Origin: Plasmopara viticola
Lineage: Eukaryota; Oomycota; Peronosporomycetes; Peronosporales; Peronosporaceae
Length of the DNA: 64,000 nt
Assembly: GCA_001695595.3 (NCBI GenBank)
Contig: MBPM02000016.1
Span: forward strand, 682,001-746,000
Reading direction: 5' to 3'
Shown here: piece by piece, positions 10,630 to 23,150 of the stretch
How positions within the stretch are numbered: the first letter of the stretch is position 1
Layout: every line of letters starts with the position of its first letter
Program-made: the position numbers and the translations under genes
The notes under the pieces: model-generated
Database searches by the model: none
The model's input: the letters and a program-made list of their open reading frames with translations, nothing else
Told to the model about the DNA's origin: nothing

Positions 10630-11715
10630 ATGGCGACCAACGAACCGTACGCGTTCCCGACCTTGACCGAAATCAAACGATCGCTGCCAAGCGAGTGCTT
10701 TGAGGCCTCAGTGCCTCTGTCGCTCTACTACACTGCTCGGTCCCTCATCTTCGCCGTCTTGCTGGTTTTGGGGCTCAACTACGCACGCGCATTGCCCATT
10801 GTTCAAAGCTATTGGGTGCTGGATACCGCTCTCTGCACGGGCTACATTTTCCTCCTCGGGATCGTGTTCTGGGGATTCTTTACCGTTGGCCACGACGCGG
10901 GGCACGGCGCTTTTTCTCGCTATCATTTGCTTAACTTTGTCGTTGGCACTTTGATGCATTCGCTCATCCTCACGCCTTTTGAATCGTGGAAGCTTACGCA
11001 CCGTCATCACCACAAGAATACGGGAAACATCGACCGCGACGAAATTTTCTACCCACAGCGTAAAGGTGACGATCATCCATTGTCCCGTAACCTCATTCTG
11101 GCACTCGGTGCAGCGTGGTTTGTCTATTTGTTCGAAGGGTTTCCACCACGCAAGGTCAATCATTTTAACCCGTTTGAGCCACTCTTTGTGCGTCAAGTGT
11201 CGGCTGTGGTCATTTCGCTTCTCGCCCACTTCTTCGTGCTGGGTCTTTCTATCTACTTGAGCTGCCAATTGGGCTTCAAAACCATGGCACTCTACTACTA
11301 TGCGCCTCTTATGGTCTTTGGGAGTATGCTTGTGATCGTCACTTTCCTACATCATAATGACGAAGAGACCCCGTGGTACGCCGACTCAGAGTGGACCTAT
11401 GTCAAGGGGAACCTTTCGTCCGTCGACCGATCCTACGGCGCGATCATTGACAATTTGAGCCACAATATTGGTACACACCAGATTCACCACCTCTTTCCCA
11501 TTATCCCGCACTACAAGCTCAAGCAGGCTACTAGAGCTTTCCAACAGGCTTTTCCCGAGCTCGTGCGGAAAAACGACGAGCCGATCTTGAAGGTTTTCTA
11601 CAAAGTTGGGCGTCTCTACGCGAATTATGGCGTCGTCGAACCAGATGCTACTGTCTTTACTCTAAAAAAGGCCAAGGCAGAGACCGAAGCAGCTGCCAAG
11701 TCGAAGGCTACGTAA
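10630..11715 (+). CDS. Omega-3 (delta-17-type) fatty acid desaturase
   Basis: Membrane-bound acyl desaturase of 361 aa, single exon. From memory of the family it resembles the oomycete enzymes that convert arachidonic acid to eicosapentaenoic acid, including the start FPTLTEIKRSLP and the ending FTLKKAKAETEAA. Three histidine boxes that bind the di-iron centre are intact: HDAGH at 88-92, HRHHH at 124-128 and HQIHH at 283-287. Four or so membrane spans lie in the hydrophobic stretches near residues 38-55, 68-85, 185-210 and 218-238. No fused cytochrome b5 domain is present, so it should take electrons from separate cytochrome b5 in the endoplasmic reticulum. Chain-length preference (C20 versus C18) is inferred from similarity, not shown by the sequence. 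Base composition is richer in GC than the flanks. Confidence 0.93.
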   Translation: MATNEPYAFPTLTEIKRSLPSECFEASVPLSLYYTARSLIFAVLLVLGLNYARALPIVQSYWVLDTALCTGYIFLLGIVFWGFFTVGHDAGHGAFSRYHLLNFVVGTLMHSLILTPFESWKLTHRHHHKNTGNIDRDEIFYPQRKGDDHPLSRNLILALGAAWFVYLFEGFPPRKVNHFNPFEPLFVRQVSAVVISLLAHFFVLGLSIYLSCQLGFKTMALYYYAPLMVFGSMLVIVTFLHHNDEETPWYADSEWTYVKGNLSSVDRSYGAIIDNLSHNIGTHQIHHLFPIIPHYKLKQATRAFQQAFPELVRKNDEPILKVFYKVGRLYANYGVVEPDATVFTLKKAKAETEAAAKSKAT

Positions 11716-12160
11716 GTATTTGTAGCGGTGACAGGCTTAAATGATCATACAAAGTACGCAGCGACACTGCTGGTTCAGCACATGCGGTTTTGGCTGGTAG
11801 GTTTGTAACACTCTCTCCACCAAGTTAAAAAACACTCAAAAGCTGGCAAAAGCGTGATCGAAACCTTATATTACAAGCCGATAATCCCATTTTTGAGTTG
11901 ATCCCTTTTCTGTGACTGCTACTAATTTTTGATGAAAAGGAGGTCACGAAGCAAAGTTAGGATGAGCTAAAAAGAGAGCTACTATTTACACGTTCAAGCT
12001 CTAATAGTAGTATGTGCACGACGACACCAAACACCCACGGCTCCCTTTACCCCTTCTTTTCTCTAGTCCCGCGCCTAGTACTCGTATCTATCAGAATTAC
12101 GCAACAACAGCTTGCCAAGTCTTCAAAATCATTTGCACAATCACTAATCCCGGCTATAAC
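11716..12160. other. Intergenic, convergent 3' regions of desaturase and glycoprotein genes
   Basis: The stretch between the two stop codons contains no credible gene; it should hold both 3' untranslated regions. Confidence 0.5.
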
Positions 12161-13254
12161 TTATAGCAGCAGCACATTCTCTTTCGGAGTCATGCCACTA
12201 CCACCGCCGCCGTTATTGTAGCCGTCGTTCAAACCTGATGCTCCAGGCGTGACCAACTCTGCCTCAGAGCCCTTCCTCAATAACCGTGCACCCACGGCCA
12301 CTGCCACAACCGCCAAACAGCCCACACAAATAGCAATGATAGTAACAGTTCCCATACTCCCATCTTTCTTTTCATCATTCGTGTTTGCGCCATCACTCAA
12401 GAGGGACCCAAGATTAAACGATTGCTGGCTTGTCAAGCCGTTTTCAGATGCGTGGCTATGGCTGTCAGAGCTGTTGGTACTTGTTGGCACTGGGTTTTTC
12501 GTCATGTCATTGCCGTCTAAACCACCAACATAAACAAAGTTAAACAAACAGTCCGTAAATGTTCCTGGCAATACCAATAGCATCACCTTCGGTATCTTGC
12601 AAATGAATCGAACCAGAGCCAGATCTGGCATTGTTTTCGTTCCCCTCGTGATTGTCAATGTTGCCAGTACTGTCATTCTTGCCACTTTTGTCAATACCAT
12701 TGTTGCTGTTATTGTTATTGCCATTGCTGCCGTTGTTGCCAATGTTATTGTTCGCGGTATTGGAATTGACGGAAGTCTCAGAATTGCTGCTTGGGGTGCT
12801 ATTCGTAGGGCTAATTGAAGGGCTGCTGGTCGCGGGACTGCTCGTAGCCGATTCCGTTGTGTCCACCGTTGCATCTGAAAGTGTCACCGATTTGCCATCC
12901 TTCGTCAATGTGCCGTCCGAGTTTACATAAATGAGGTCCGAGCGGCCTGACGCGGCACAGCCCATAATGGGCGTCTGTGGGAGCAGAGCACAATTTGCAC
13001 CAGTGGGGCAAGCCCCGACGCCTTGCGACAATCCCGTTGCATAATACGTTCCCGAGCACGGTGCCGACGGGACGCACTGCACGCCAGCGACGTCCAGCAC
13101 ACTTACCGTGAACGGGCAGTCTGCAAATATGATAGTAAAGTATCGCCACATCGTTAGGACTAAAATGGGTCAATTAAGCAAATATTTGCGTACCATCGGC
13201 CACAACGCTCTGTATGAGGAGTAGCGTGCCAGCCACTGCGAGCTTCATCCACAT
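12161..13254 (-). CDS. Secreted type I membrane glycoprotein, Ser/Thr/Asn-rich, unknown function
   Basis: Three exons, complement(join(12161..12516,12575..13120,13194..13254)), 320 aa, all phases consistent. Exon 1 encodes a signal peptide (MWMKLAVAGTLLLIQSVVA). Next is a short cysteine-containing ectodomain (residues about 22-75, with CPFTVSV, CVPSAPC, CPTGANC and MGCAASG). Then comes a long low-complexity linker of Ser, Thr and Asn with runs such as NNNNSNN and many N-x-S/T sites. Near the C-terminus is one hydrophobic helix (TVTIIAICVGCLAVVAVAVG) followed by a basic stop-transfer LLRK and a 35-residue cytoplasmic tail. This layout suggests a heavily glycosylated surface protein; similar ectodomains occur on oomycete receptor-like kinases, but no kinase is present here. 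The function is not recognised. Confidence 0.8.
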
Positions 13255-16200
13255 CGAGTGTGTGAAGCCTGTTGTCGTTTTTTACTGCTGTTTTTCGTCC
13301 GTTTGTCTGTACACACGTCAACGCCGTCGTTCTCTTTAAACTTTTGCTTGCTGCAAGTTGAGCACACTGTTCTTATCTGTGAAATGTCACCGCAGATACC
13401 GAGAAAACAATACTATTGGTTCCAGTCGGTAAGCCTTCCGTTTTGCGAGAAAACTCGGGAGTGAAAACGAGGAGAAGGTGCTGCCTCCACTAAGAGCCAG
13501 AGCTCGAACTATCAATTGTGGCGTTGCGAAACGACATTGCGCCGAAAATAAAACGCTTCGATTGGTTCAAAAGTACCGATCTGCTGCCCTTCCTTGTACA
13601 AAAGTGAGACAAAGTGGTAGAGGTCTCCAACCATCGTATTATCTCTGCCGCTCTACCTAGCAGAAACTCAGCGAAGTTTATGCCTGTCTAAATTACGCTA
13701 TTTTTACTGTTACTATCCTCGTGTATTGTCCCCAAGTTGTGTCTCCACTTGCTTTTAAATGGCTTCACACAGCTTTGTTGAAGTTCAATAGTATTGCACA
13801 GTAAAGGAGGTTTGTTGATTCGGAACGAAGCTTGATACTGCCACCACGTGGCGCTGACGGAGCCATGGGTGGGTGGGTACCTGTGAATTGTCTACCAGTT
13901 TAATTGAAAATCTTGAGCAGTTTGCGGTCGCAAACGTCGAATGACCTTTGCTTTGATCCTTCTATCGAGTCGCGTACTTGTTACAGCGAGAGGCTGGAAC
14001 GACGGTATCGTAACCATCATGTAGAGGATGCTTGAGGTATATGGTGTTAATTACATCAACCCTTCTCAAAGAAAACCGTGAGCCTTTATATTCTCCAGTC
14101 GTGACATAACGCTTCTCCATTGAGAATTCGGTTGCTCTATAATCACACAAATCTTCCCCTGAGGCACCGGCTGTTTTCATCAGCTATAAATACGATTTGT
14201 TGCGTGTAAGTGAGAACAGCAACTGTTACTTTCTTCACCAACATTAGATATATAAGGTAGGCTGCTAATGCAATCGCCATTGCTTACTGCTATCGTTGTC
14301 GCTAGTGCGCTTCTTTTTTGCGTTTGAAAGCATGTAATTGTGTAACTCAACTTCAACAACATAAGAGGAAACATGTGATCTAACTTAATGACAGGATTTA
14401 ATTTTTGCGGGGAAAAATAATATGGCTGTGGCGTTAATTTCACTTTTTATGGGCTCTATGATATTTCACAGTACGGTCACCCTACCCTAACAAATAACTC
14501 GTCTTATACTCATGAATAGTTTTAAAAAAGTTGGGCCTGAAATATCGTATTTGTTGCCTTAATAAAGAGTACAATCATATCAGGACGTCACTAATTTTTA
14601 GGCTGTATCATTCTCGGCACAAGCCACTAATATGCAAAACCAAAATGGAACGGCAAAGGTGTATGGACTGGTGTATTTAATAAAAGTAAGGCTTACTTAA
14701 AAACTTTTTTGCTATTTCCCTAGTCCATTTGAAGAATAAAGATTCTGACACCACCCCGTCCCAGTGTGTGCCACTAGCTGGTGACATAAGTAATGTGTTG
14801 TTCAATGCTACCTACTTATACAATTGTCCTGTGGTAACAATTTCAGTACGCTTAGTACTGAGACATTAGCAGAAGCAGTATGATCGATGCTTAACTCATA
14901 ATAGTACCATGCTTCGTTGTAATTGCAGTTTATTTACCCCACAAAGTAAACCCATAATTGTCCAGCTTGCATTTAGATATAAGAGTAACATTAGAGCAAT
15001 GTGAAGTTTTGAGGTCAGGCAGAAAGCGGTCTGCAACTCGTATGCGTTATAAGTGGCCAAAGATCTAAATTTTCGCTTTCTTTATAGCTACGTCAGCCTA
15101 GCTGAACCTGGTAGCAAGTCAAATTCCACCCAGATCGTTAAGATTCTTCTTCTGCGAACGCCACGCACACCTAACAATCCATCACCAAGGCTGCCTGAGT
15201 AGCGATTACTATCGTCCCTTTCCTTCAAAGGTATTAACCTTGAGTATCACCGCCTTGGACCGGTAGCGCTGGATACTTTGAAGCCTTCGTTGCCTAATCT
15301 TTAGAGTATAGATGTTGCTCGAAGAGCTCGAGCACCATGGTTCGCTTATGCTGCTTGGCTGCGTAGAGAAACTGCAATTACAGTCGCCTCCTGACGCCCT
15401 ATAGAAGTAGCATTTCTTTCGAGCAGTGCAATCCGCGCATTTGACAGATGTAGGCATGTACCTCAATTCTTTCACGAGCGTTAAGATAGATGATGCATTC
15501 GCTTTAACGTACGAATGTCCACAAAGTGCCAACCGATATAACAGGGTCACTCTTCGATTTAAGTAGAAGAGGCTATTGCCAATTGTCGACATGTCTACCC
15601 GCGACAGTGGTTGTCCAAGAAAAGGGCTATGCGCTACTTAAGGAGCACCATTCATCACTGTCTTCTACTTACGGCCTTACAGCGACTCTATGTATCGTAT
15701 TCATGCCAAATTGATTGTGTATGTATTAAACTCCGGTTTACAACGTATGTGCCGCTTTACGTACATCACAAAGGCAGTGTCCCAAACTGGTGTACTATAT
15801 CGCGCATGACACATATCACTACCACTTTACGACGAGCATGGTGTGCCACTATACGTGCATCGTCAGGGCCACACCCTTGATGTCTCAATTCATCTCAGGT
15901 GCAGAAATAGGGCCTCTTCCATGACGGCTCAACATGAAGCTAACCGCATGAAATGTAGTATACAGCGAGTGAAGTATTATCAAGCACCGCTCGATGACTA
16001 ACGTGCCACTTTACGCACAGTTATCAATTTTTCTTTGCCTCAATTAAAATTTGTCACCCTTGTCATGCCGCAAGTGATGTGTCTTATTATCGTTGCGCAG
16101 AAGCTTGTGTGCCATCCCACCCCTTGGAATTCTGTCCACGAAACTATCATGGTCCGACTCTGGCACTTTATATCCTCAACACGTTCATAGACTTGTCCAA

Positions 16201-19200
16201 AGTCCAAGTTTAAGCACTTCGTTTTCCTACTGAACGTGAATTCATATACCGCCAAAGCTTCGTTATGATTGAGCAAGTACCATGTAAGATCTTTGCATTA
16301 AGCCTCACGGGGCTACAGCCACGACATTTTCAGTATAAGGGGCATTCGGTTATAGCACATGACGCTATCAGAGTACGTTAAGATCCATCTCAATTCTAGA
16401 TACAAGGGGGCTGCAGCATAAAGCTGAGCTTTTTCGATAAATGACTTTTCGTTGAAAACCCCCCATAAAAAGTGATGGCTTGTGGTGCACGATAGACACT
16501 TTGACACCAATATGCCAGGAATGGCTCAGTATTTCCTTCTCGAATGAACTCTACAGGATAATCATGGTCTGGACAGTGTGGATACGAAGCTTTGAGAAGT
16601 CAGCTTGAGAAATCAGATGTCTTAATCAAAAAACTGTCCATGGAGGTGCAGGTCACGCCAAATTTTTTGCCTTAGACCGCTCGCTTTACATGCAGGGCAC
16701 CGGTGTGTACACCGCTTTGCATGCTAAGGTATTATAGAAAAGTATTGAAAAAGGGATACTGGCTCTGACTTAATTACAATTTGGTTAAGTACATTTTAAA
16801 ATGTATACAAACAATCAGAAGCGAAGTATTGCATTAAACTGATCAATATTAAATCGCAGGTCCATCTTTTAAAGATTGGAAGTTGTGAACAGTTTTAAAC
16901 ATCTTATACAATCGTTCTGGGATACTTGTTGGACGAGTAGTTCGCACTCCTTAAAGAACTTTCTGTTTTCGACAGGCTTGATAACAATGGTACACCATAA
17001 GAGGTTAGAGCGCGTTTTGACGTTCAAGCTTATAATTATCGAGAGAATAGACAGCACAGGATACGATAGCTCCATTGGGTCCACATGCAACGGTGTCGAG
17101 ACCGGTGAAGCAAAGGTCACCACCGTTTAAGGAAAAAGATCGAGCCTTCTCTTCTGAATAGAGGAGGTAGCTATTGCCATTCAGGCAGCCTTGACCACGA
17201 GGCGCGTGGCGGTCTAAATCTCTTACCTGAGTAGCTGGGCTAAAAGCTGGACACTTTTTGTCAAATCATTTCATCTAAATGCTTTGTCATTAAAACATCG
17301 CAGAGACATTCCTTCCGAAAGCTTTGCATTCTGCTATACTCACGCTTACTTAAATGTAAGCAAGTAAAGCCTGACTTTGAAAAATATGCGTCTCCATTAT
17401 TATGGACCCACTCCCCTAACAAGTTAAATGACTGTGTTTTGTGGACGCCATCAGCAAAATCTTTAGGTTTCAAATGCACAGGCAGCAACTAGAAAAGAAA
17501 CGAATTGCAGTCTTCTCAGGGAGGGACATAGTCGTAATGAAACTATTTTCACCAAACCGTCGTGGACGCGTGCTTTTTTCTTTAAAGGATGTTGTCTGTT
17601 CAGTCTTTATAGGCTATAGTGCTGTCGAGCAAATCTATACCGCTGTTGGCTGCGATAAAAAGAGAAAATGACCATGCATTGTCTCGCCTAAAGATATCTG
17701 AGGAGTCGCTGCCAGAAGTCGAGCTTCTAGAGCTAAGAAAGCGCAGGTCATCAGTAGAAGCGGAAATCCTCCAAAAGAAGAAGTGAGTTCTGATAATGGA
17801 GTGATGACTAGAATTGGATAAGTCTTCAACATTTACAAATCGAAACTAGACCACCATAAACGCAGCAAATTACATTTGCAAACTCAGAGTACAAATTGTT
17901 CAAATGATAGGTCGAAGACAACTTACTTCGGATATGTGGTTGCTTTGGCAAAGGATCAACCGAGTGCTGAGACCATAAGCGTTTTGGGATAGCTCATACA
18001 TACCCGAACGTGCGGCCAAAAGATCGCGGCTTCGTACAAGGCGTACATTTTTTCGATTTTATTTTTCAAAATCGCAACGGCCCTCACGACTTCTCTAAAC
18101 TCACTCCACACGAAAAATTCTGTGCTCATAAGTTCGTCTCTGCTCTTTAAATTCCTACACATAAGAGTGCCGATGGCCTTGCTGGTCTAAAGCATTAAAT
18201 TTTGTAACCTTCTCGACCTCATGTCTACTTTGCGACAGGCAGCAGCTCTAGCGTAATACAGTGCACGTGCTTATGTATGCTCTCGGTTTAGCATCAGCGT
18301 TTACTGATTCAATCGACACATTAAGAATCTTCTCAATACGATCACCAACCATTCTTTCAGCGAGCCCCCCGATCGATCGAACAACACGTAAATCGTCCCG
18401 ACATGACCAAGCATCTCATTGAATATCAACTTTTCCCGACAAGCAAGGAGGTTGCGCGAAAGTAAGAGGGCGCCTATTGGTTGCCTTCAAATGACTTAAC
18501 CCTCTTCGACTTTCGTCACCTTAGTATTTGGCCTGTAGTCTTAGCGATTAGATTATAATAGACTATATTGGTACGCAATTTGCTGGATAAAATGTTATCA
18601 GATGTGCTTATTTCAATTTAGCCCTGAAGTCAGGCCGTGATTTCTTCAGGAGAGACTTTGGTTTGAGGGGAAGTTAGACGTTTTTTAGCAATGTAATAAA
18701 GGACAGAGATGAATAGAGTCTACCCGGCCATTGATATGCTTGATGATAGCACACCCGGGCGGGCACTCACGTGCAACCCAAGATGAGGCTTTGCCTTCCA
18801 TGGAGAGTTTTGTAGCGCCACTTGACATATCTTAAAACACCTGACTACGCGTAAAGGACCACGCCTTTATGTTGGCAGGGTAAGAAGGAGATGATACATT
18901 TTGTCATGAAGTACAATTTCTAATGTCTTGGACAGCCAGTAACCGTCTCTCGGAAGAAATAAACAAATTGTCTTCATAAATGGCCTAAAGCTTGGCGCGG
19001 CCTTAACAGTGAGGCTCTGTGTACATATGATCTCCTTACAGAAGACCGTGAGAGCGAAATGAATACCAAATTTAAAGATCAGGTTGAACGAGCAAGAGCT
19101 CCAAATAGCCAGTGACAAACAGCTCCATTATCCATGTACCGCGGCTTTAATGATAAGGTACAACAGTATTTTAATCTACAGACCAGCGAATGAAGAGCTG

Positions 19201-19579
19201 TCAATGGTTCGTTTGTGTAGATACCCGCAATTTGTGATTTGGGTGTCCCCGGCGCACAGATTGCAAGATTGAAAAAAAACTTAATTCCACGGCTGACTAA
19301 TTTATGTATATCGTGGGGCAACAGTAGAACCCAGTAAGCTAGGAGAAGTCTGCTAGAGGAACGTTAGTTTTGTCGAGCCTCAGGGCTAGACCTCGAAGGG
19401 ATCCGTGTTATATAACACGAATCGTGACTGGTTATTAGCACGAGGAAAAAAATCATCTCCTTAGAAGTGGTACAAGTTACCGACGGGCAAAATATTTGAA
19501 GAAAAATTGAACTTCGCGCTCTCAAGGAGTCAAATATTCTAATAGGGGATAGTGTAACGGGATTGCGAATTTAGTGTGT
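13255..19579. other. Gene-poor tract with decayed sequence
   Basis: More than 6 kb with only short open frames, none with a recognised domain and none with convincing splice partners. A minus-strand stretch at 15209..15592 (127 codons, with a CADC..RKKC cysteine group) and neighbours at 16040-16510 vaguely recall retroelement integrase fragments, but I could not anchor them to catalytic motifs. Most likely this is degraded transposon DNA. Confidence 0.5.
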
Positions 19580-19681
19580 ATTGCACTATTTAATATGACC
19601 ATGTCGTGTGACAAAAGCAAGGTGACGTCTATTGCACTAGTTAATATTACCATGTTGTGTGATAAAAGCAAGGTGACGTCT
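19580..19681 (+). repeat. Tandem duplication, 2 x 51 bp
   Basis: Unit 1 (19580-19630) and unit 2 (19631-19681) are adjacent copies, each running from ATTGCACTA to CAAGGTGACGTCT, with four mismatches by eye. The copies are directly abutting, with no spacer. Confidence 0.9.
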
Positions 19682-20801
19682 CAAACATTACCAACTTGAT
19701 ACCACGGAGCCAAAAGAGAAGCAGCACAAGTCTAGATATTTTTTATTTTTCATGACTTTACTAAGTTCTGGGATCATAGAGATAGCAAAGTACGATCTCA
19801 GCATAATGCGAAACGCACTCGCGACCCATAAAGTGACCTTAGCACTCTCGCCAGCGACAGTGCTCAATTAGATGATGTTTTACTTAGGATGCCTGCCAAT
19901 CATGCAGCTATAGCACGGAAAGTAAACGAAAAAACAGCAAAACGTAAAATGCATCGAGATAATTATGTAGAAAAAAATTGCTGCTGTGCTAATGCAGTAG
20001 AGATCCAAGCTACCGAAATCGACGCGCTGGGACTAAGGTGGCTCTAGCGTTAGCCAGCTATCCATTTTAAAACCAAGTTTTAGATCCCATATTACACTAA
20101 GAACTTTTTTGGACACAAGGCCGTCCAGCCACCCGAATACATCACAAACCCATTTTGGGTAGGATGGTCACCATTTCGCTCGTCCACTTCAGTGCCTTAT
20201 CTCCAGCTCACTAAATTTGGATCGTATCGGCAACAAATCAGGTAACTTTTGGTCCAGGGTCAAAACTAATTGGTTCAATAGTGCTGATACGGTAGAGGAT
20301 ATTTGCGTATAAGCTCAACTCAGGTCTTTGACATTGATGCGCGCGACAGTCACTAAATCAATAATGTTCTGACGCCGGTCGTTAGCTACTAAATGAAAAG
20401 AAGGCGGGCGACAGCTGCGCCCTCAATTCCAGCTGACTCGCGCAACATCCCCAACACTTCCTTCCCGCAACTTCATTCTGCTGTTAGCACTTTTTCTGGC
20501 TTTAATCAATTAAGCTGATATTATGTGTAACACACAAGAAGCGACTATACCACATGCATCATTCAACTCCACGACGATAAACCCTGTTGCTCGACAAATT
20601 AAAGATTTTATTGGATAATTATTCCCCGTTCCGTCGGCGACTGCGACAACAACCTTGATTAATCTTAAAAGGCAAAAACGCCGTAGACGGTCAGAGTTTA
20701 GTTGCCTAATTGAGCAAAATTCCTCGTTGACCTTTTTTGGGTATTTAGCAAATGTGTAATTTATTATGAAAATTCTAATGTTTTTACTTTAACGTATTAA
20801 A
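19682..20801. other. Gene-poor tract upstream (in plus sense) of the WEE1 3' end
   Basis: No open frame above about 60 codons and no recognised motif; AT-rich. It should include the WEE1 3' untranslated region next to 20801. Confidence 0.5.
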
Positions 20802-23060
20802 TTACCGAAATGGCAGCACGACTTCGTGTTGCAGAATATCTTCGGCGAGAGGACGCTGCAGTGCGTCTGGGTGCAACATGCTAGCAATCAGATGCTGTAA
20901 AGAATTCGAATATTGTCTGTAGTAATAAGTAAAGCTGATTATAAGCCAATTACGTAAACAGTGATTGAACAACGGCAAAACGTACCTGAACATCACGAGG
21001 TCTCCGTCGCGGATCTTTTGCCAATCTTCGCCACAACTAGCCAGCGTTGTTCCTAGCGCAAGCTCATAAATTGTAGCCCCTAGAGCAAAAATGTCACCGG
21101 CTCGCAGATTATTTCGATTGCCTTCAAGCAGTTCCCTACAATGAGACCGACACATGTTGGACTAACGATGCTAGATTCAATGACTTGCGGTATCACACTC
21201 ACCGACTAAGGTACCGGTTGTCGCCTTCCGTGATCTCCATACTATCATCCAAGTGTGTGACTGTTCCCAGGTCGCCCAGCTTTTGCAAGGTGCAACGTGA
21301 CTTGAATTAGCGCAAAGAGTGAAGACAAGTCAAATTAATTACACAAAGCAAACCTTGTACACTTCCCCGGAACCCACCAACACATTTTGCAGCTTGACAT
21401 CCATGTGGACCATCTTTTTGCTGTGCATATCATAAAGAGCCTGCCAAGAACAATGTTGAAAAGCCACTTGAATTTCCATCGGGGGTGTATAATAATGCTA
21501 CTACTGAGCAACTAACCTGCGCAATGTGACATAAGAGCTTGCACAGCATTTCTTCAGGGACTTTGTGCGGAGCATATTTGTTAACAAAGCCAGCCAGCGA
21601 GCAGCCCTCTAAGTTTTCAAGCTGAATGTAAAGCAAGTCGTCTTCGATCCAAGCGTCAAAGTATCGGACCACGTGATTGCTACTGCTCATTGCAGCGAGA
21701 GCTTGCACTTCCCGTAGAGCTCGCTCACTGACAACGTCACAATATAAGCAAGACAAGCACAGATACAATTCAATCCAGCATCACAACGTACGTGTCTGCC
21801 TTTCCCCGGAAATGGCGCTTGCTTTTCTTCACAGCGTATATCCACCCATCGATCTTTTTCATGCACTTGTATACGTGAGAAAAAGTACCCGAGCCGATCA
21901 ACTGTCACCCAAATCAAAAAGATGTTAAATTGTCAACTTTGTCAACTTTATCAACTACTTGCACACCCCAAGTTCGGAAAAATCTGCTAGATATCGAGAT
22001 ACAGGTACATTATTCTTTGCTCTGTTCCACGCTGACGGAAACGACCGTCGTTTGCGTCTAGAAACCTTTTTCTTCCCTGACTCGGTCGTTGGCTCCGGTG
22101 CGAATGGATTCACATAACTATTGTCAGACAGGTAAGACGATGCCTGGTCTCTACAACATGACATGGAAGACGCAACGTGCAGCTGAACATCACATGCTTG
22201 AATCTCATACAAACAATGCAGCAGACTCACTCATTGTTTGCCCTTGTTGCATTAACTGCGATATCGACATTTGGTGAGCTCATGTCCATAGAGGACTGAC
22301 TGGAAAAAGATGGCAAGTCCTTTTGAGCGTGCCTCATTTCCATATGAGTCATATCCTGTGTTAGGTTCTGCACTTGCTCTTCTTGAATCACGTCCACTTC
22401 TTCACTGATCCTTGGCCTTTTCTTCAGCGGTGATGGTGTCGTTGGATTTGACAACGGAATAACCGGCTGGTCTCGGGGTGTGAGGAAGTCCATGCTGTCT
22501 TGGCTATACTGCTGCAAGGGCGTAGCCCTCCTAGGTGTGTAGCACCCTTGACCAGTAAACGGTAAGCCAAAGCGTATAGGTGTTGTGTGTGCAGGCTCGT
22601 AATCGGGCTCACTGCGTTGACTAGAGCATCCGGTAAAGTCAATTTTCTTGGGTCTCGGTTTACTACGCGTACCGCTGTCACTAGTTTGTGAGGCAAAGAA
22701 AGCGGGCTCCTCGCTGCTCTCGTCGTCCATGACGTCATAATTGATACGCTTTTGTATCGAAATGACTTCGTCTTCACCTTCTTCGACGACTGCAGAGCTA
22801 AAGCTCTTGCCCTTAGCCGACGCCTCTAATGACCGCCGAGCCCTGTGCAGCTGTCCGCCCTGACGCTTGTTGCTAACCGACGATTGCGAGAAAAAGTCAT
22901 GTATGGAGCGCTGCTTCTTAGCCACGCTACCACTGGATGCCTGCGATGAGTCACCATTCAGTCGTGCCTTGCAGCGCAAGCTGTCGAGCAACATGGACCA
23001 GCAAGAGACTTTTCCACGTACTAAAATTGACAAGTCAAATGCTTTCCCGCCTTTTTTCAT
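20802..23060 (-). CDS. wee1: WEE1-type mitotic inhibitor kinase with N-terminal PIP-box-like motif
   Basis: Kinase that phosphorylates the inhibitory tyrosine of CDK1 and delays mitosis. Eight exons, complement(join(20802..20916,20986..21135,21203..21279,21354..21440,21517..21727,21792..21901,21967..22150,22231..23060)), 587 aa; every phase agrees. The kinase domain starts at about residue 330: FSELG/LIGSGTFSHVYKC, AVKKSK, HVVRYFDAWIEDD, then HMDVKLQNV in place of HRD, LGDLGTVTH in place of DFG, and EGDNRYLSRELLEG. HMD and GDLG are the hallmark substitutions of WEE1. The first 276 residues are disordered, with several TP/SP sites (for example TPSPLKK, a CDK consensus), as expected for regulation by CDK. 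At residues 50-57 lies QRSIHDFF, a textbook PCNA-binding PIP-box pattern. The gene lies 90 bases downstream of the stop of the next gene on the same strand. Confidence 0.93.
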
Positions 23061-23150
23061 GCGTTTTGCTAGTTTACAGAGATATGAAAAACCTCGATTT
23101 CAACATCTACACGAAGAGTGAGTGAATGAAGTGTCCTTTTCTCATGCCTT

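Noticed and set aside
14640..14960. Possible Ty1/copia RNase H remnant (LSTETLAEAV-like reading)
   Set aside because: The similarity covers about ten residues, with stops all around and no reverse transcriptase motif nearby.
15209..15592. Possible retroelement integrase zinc finger on the minus strand
   Set aside because: Only one CADC..RKKC group fits; the HHCC spacing and the catalytic DDE are not visible.
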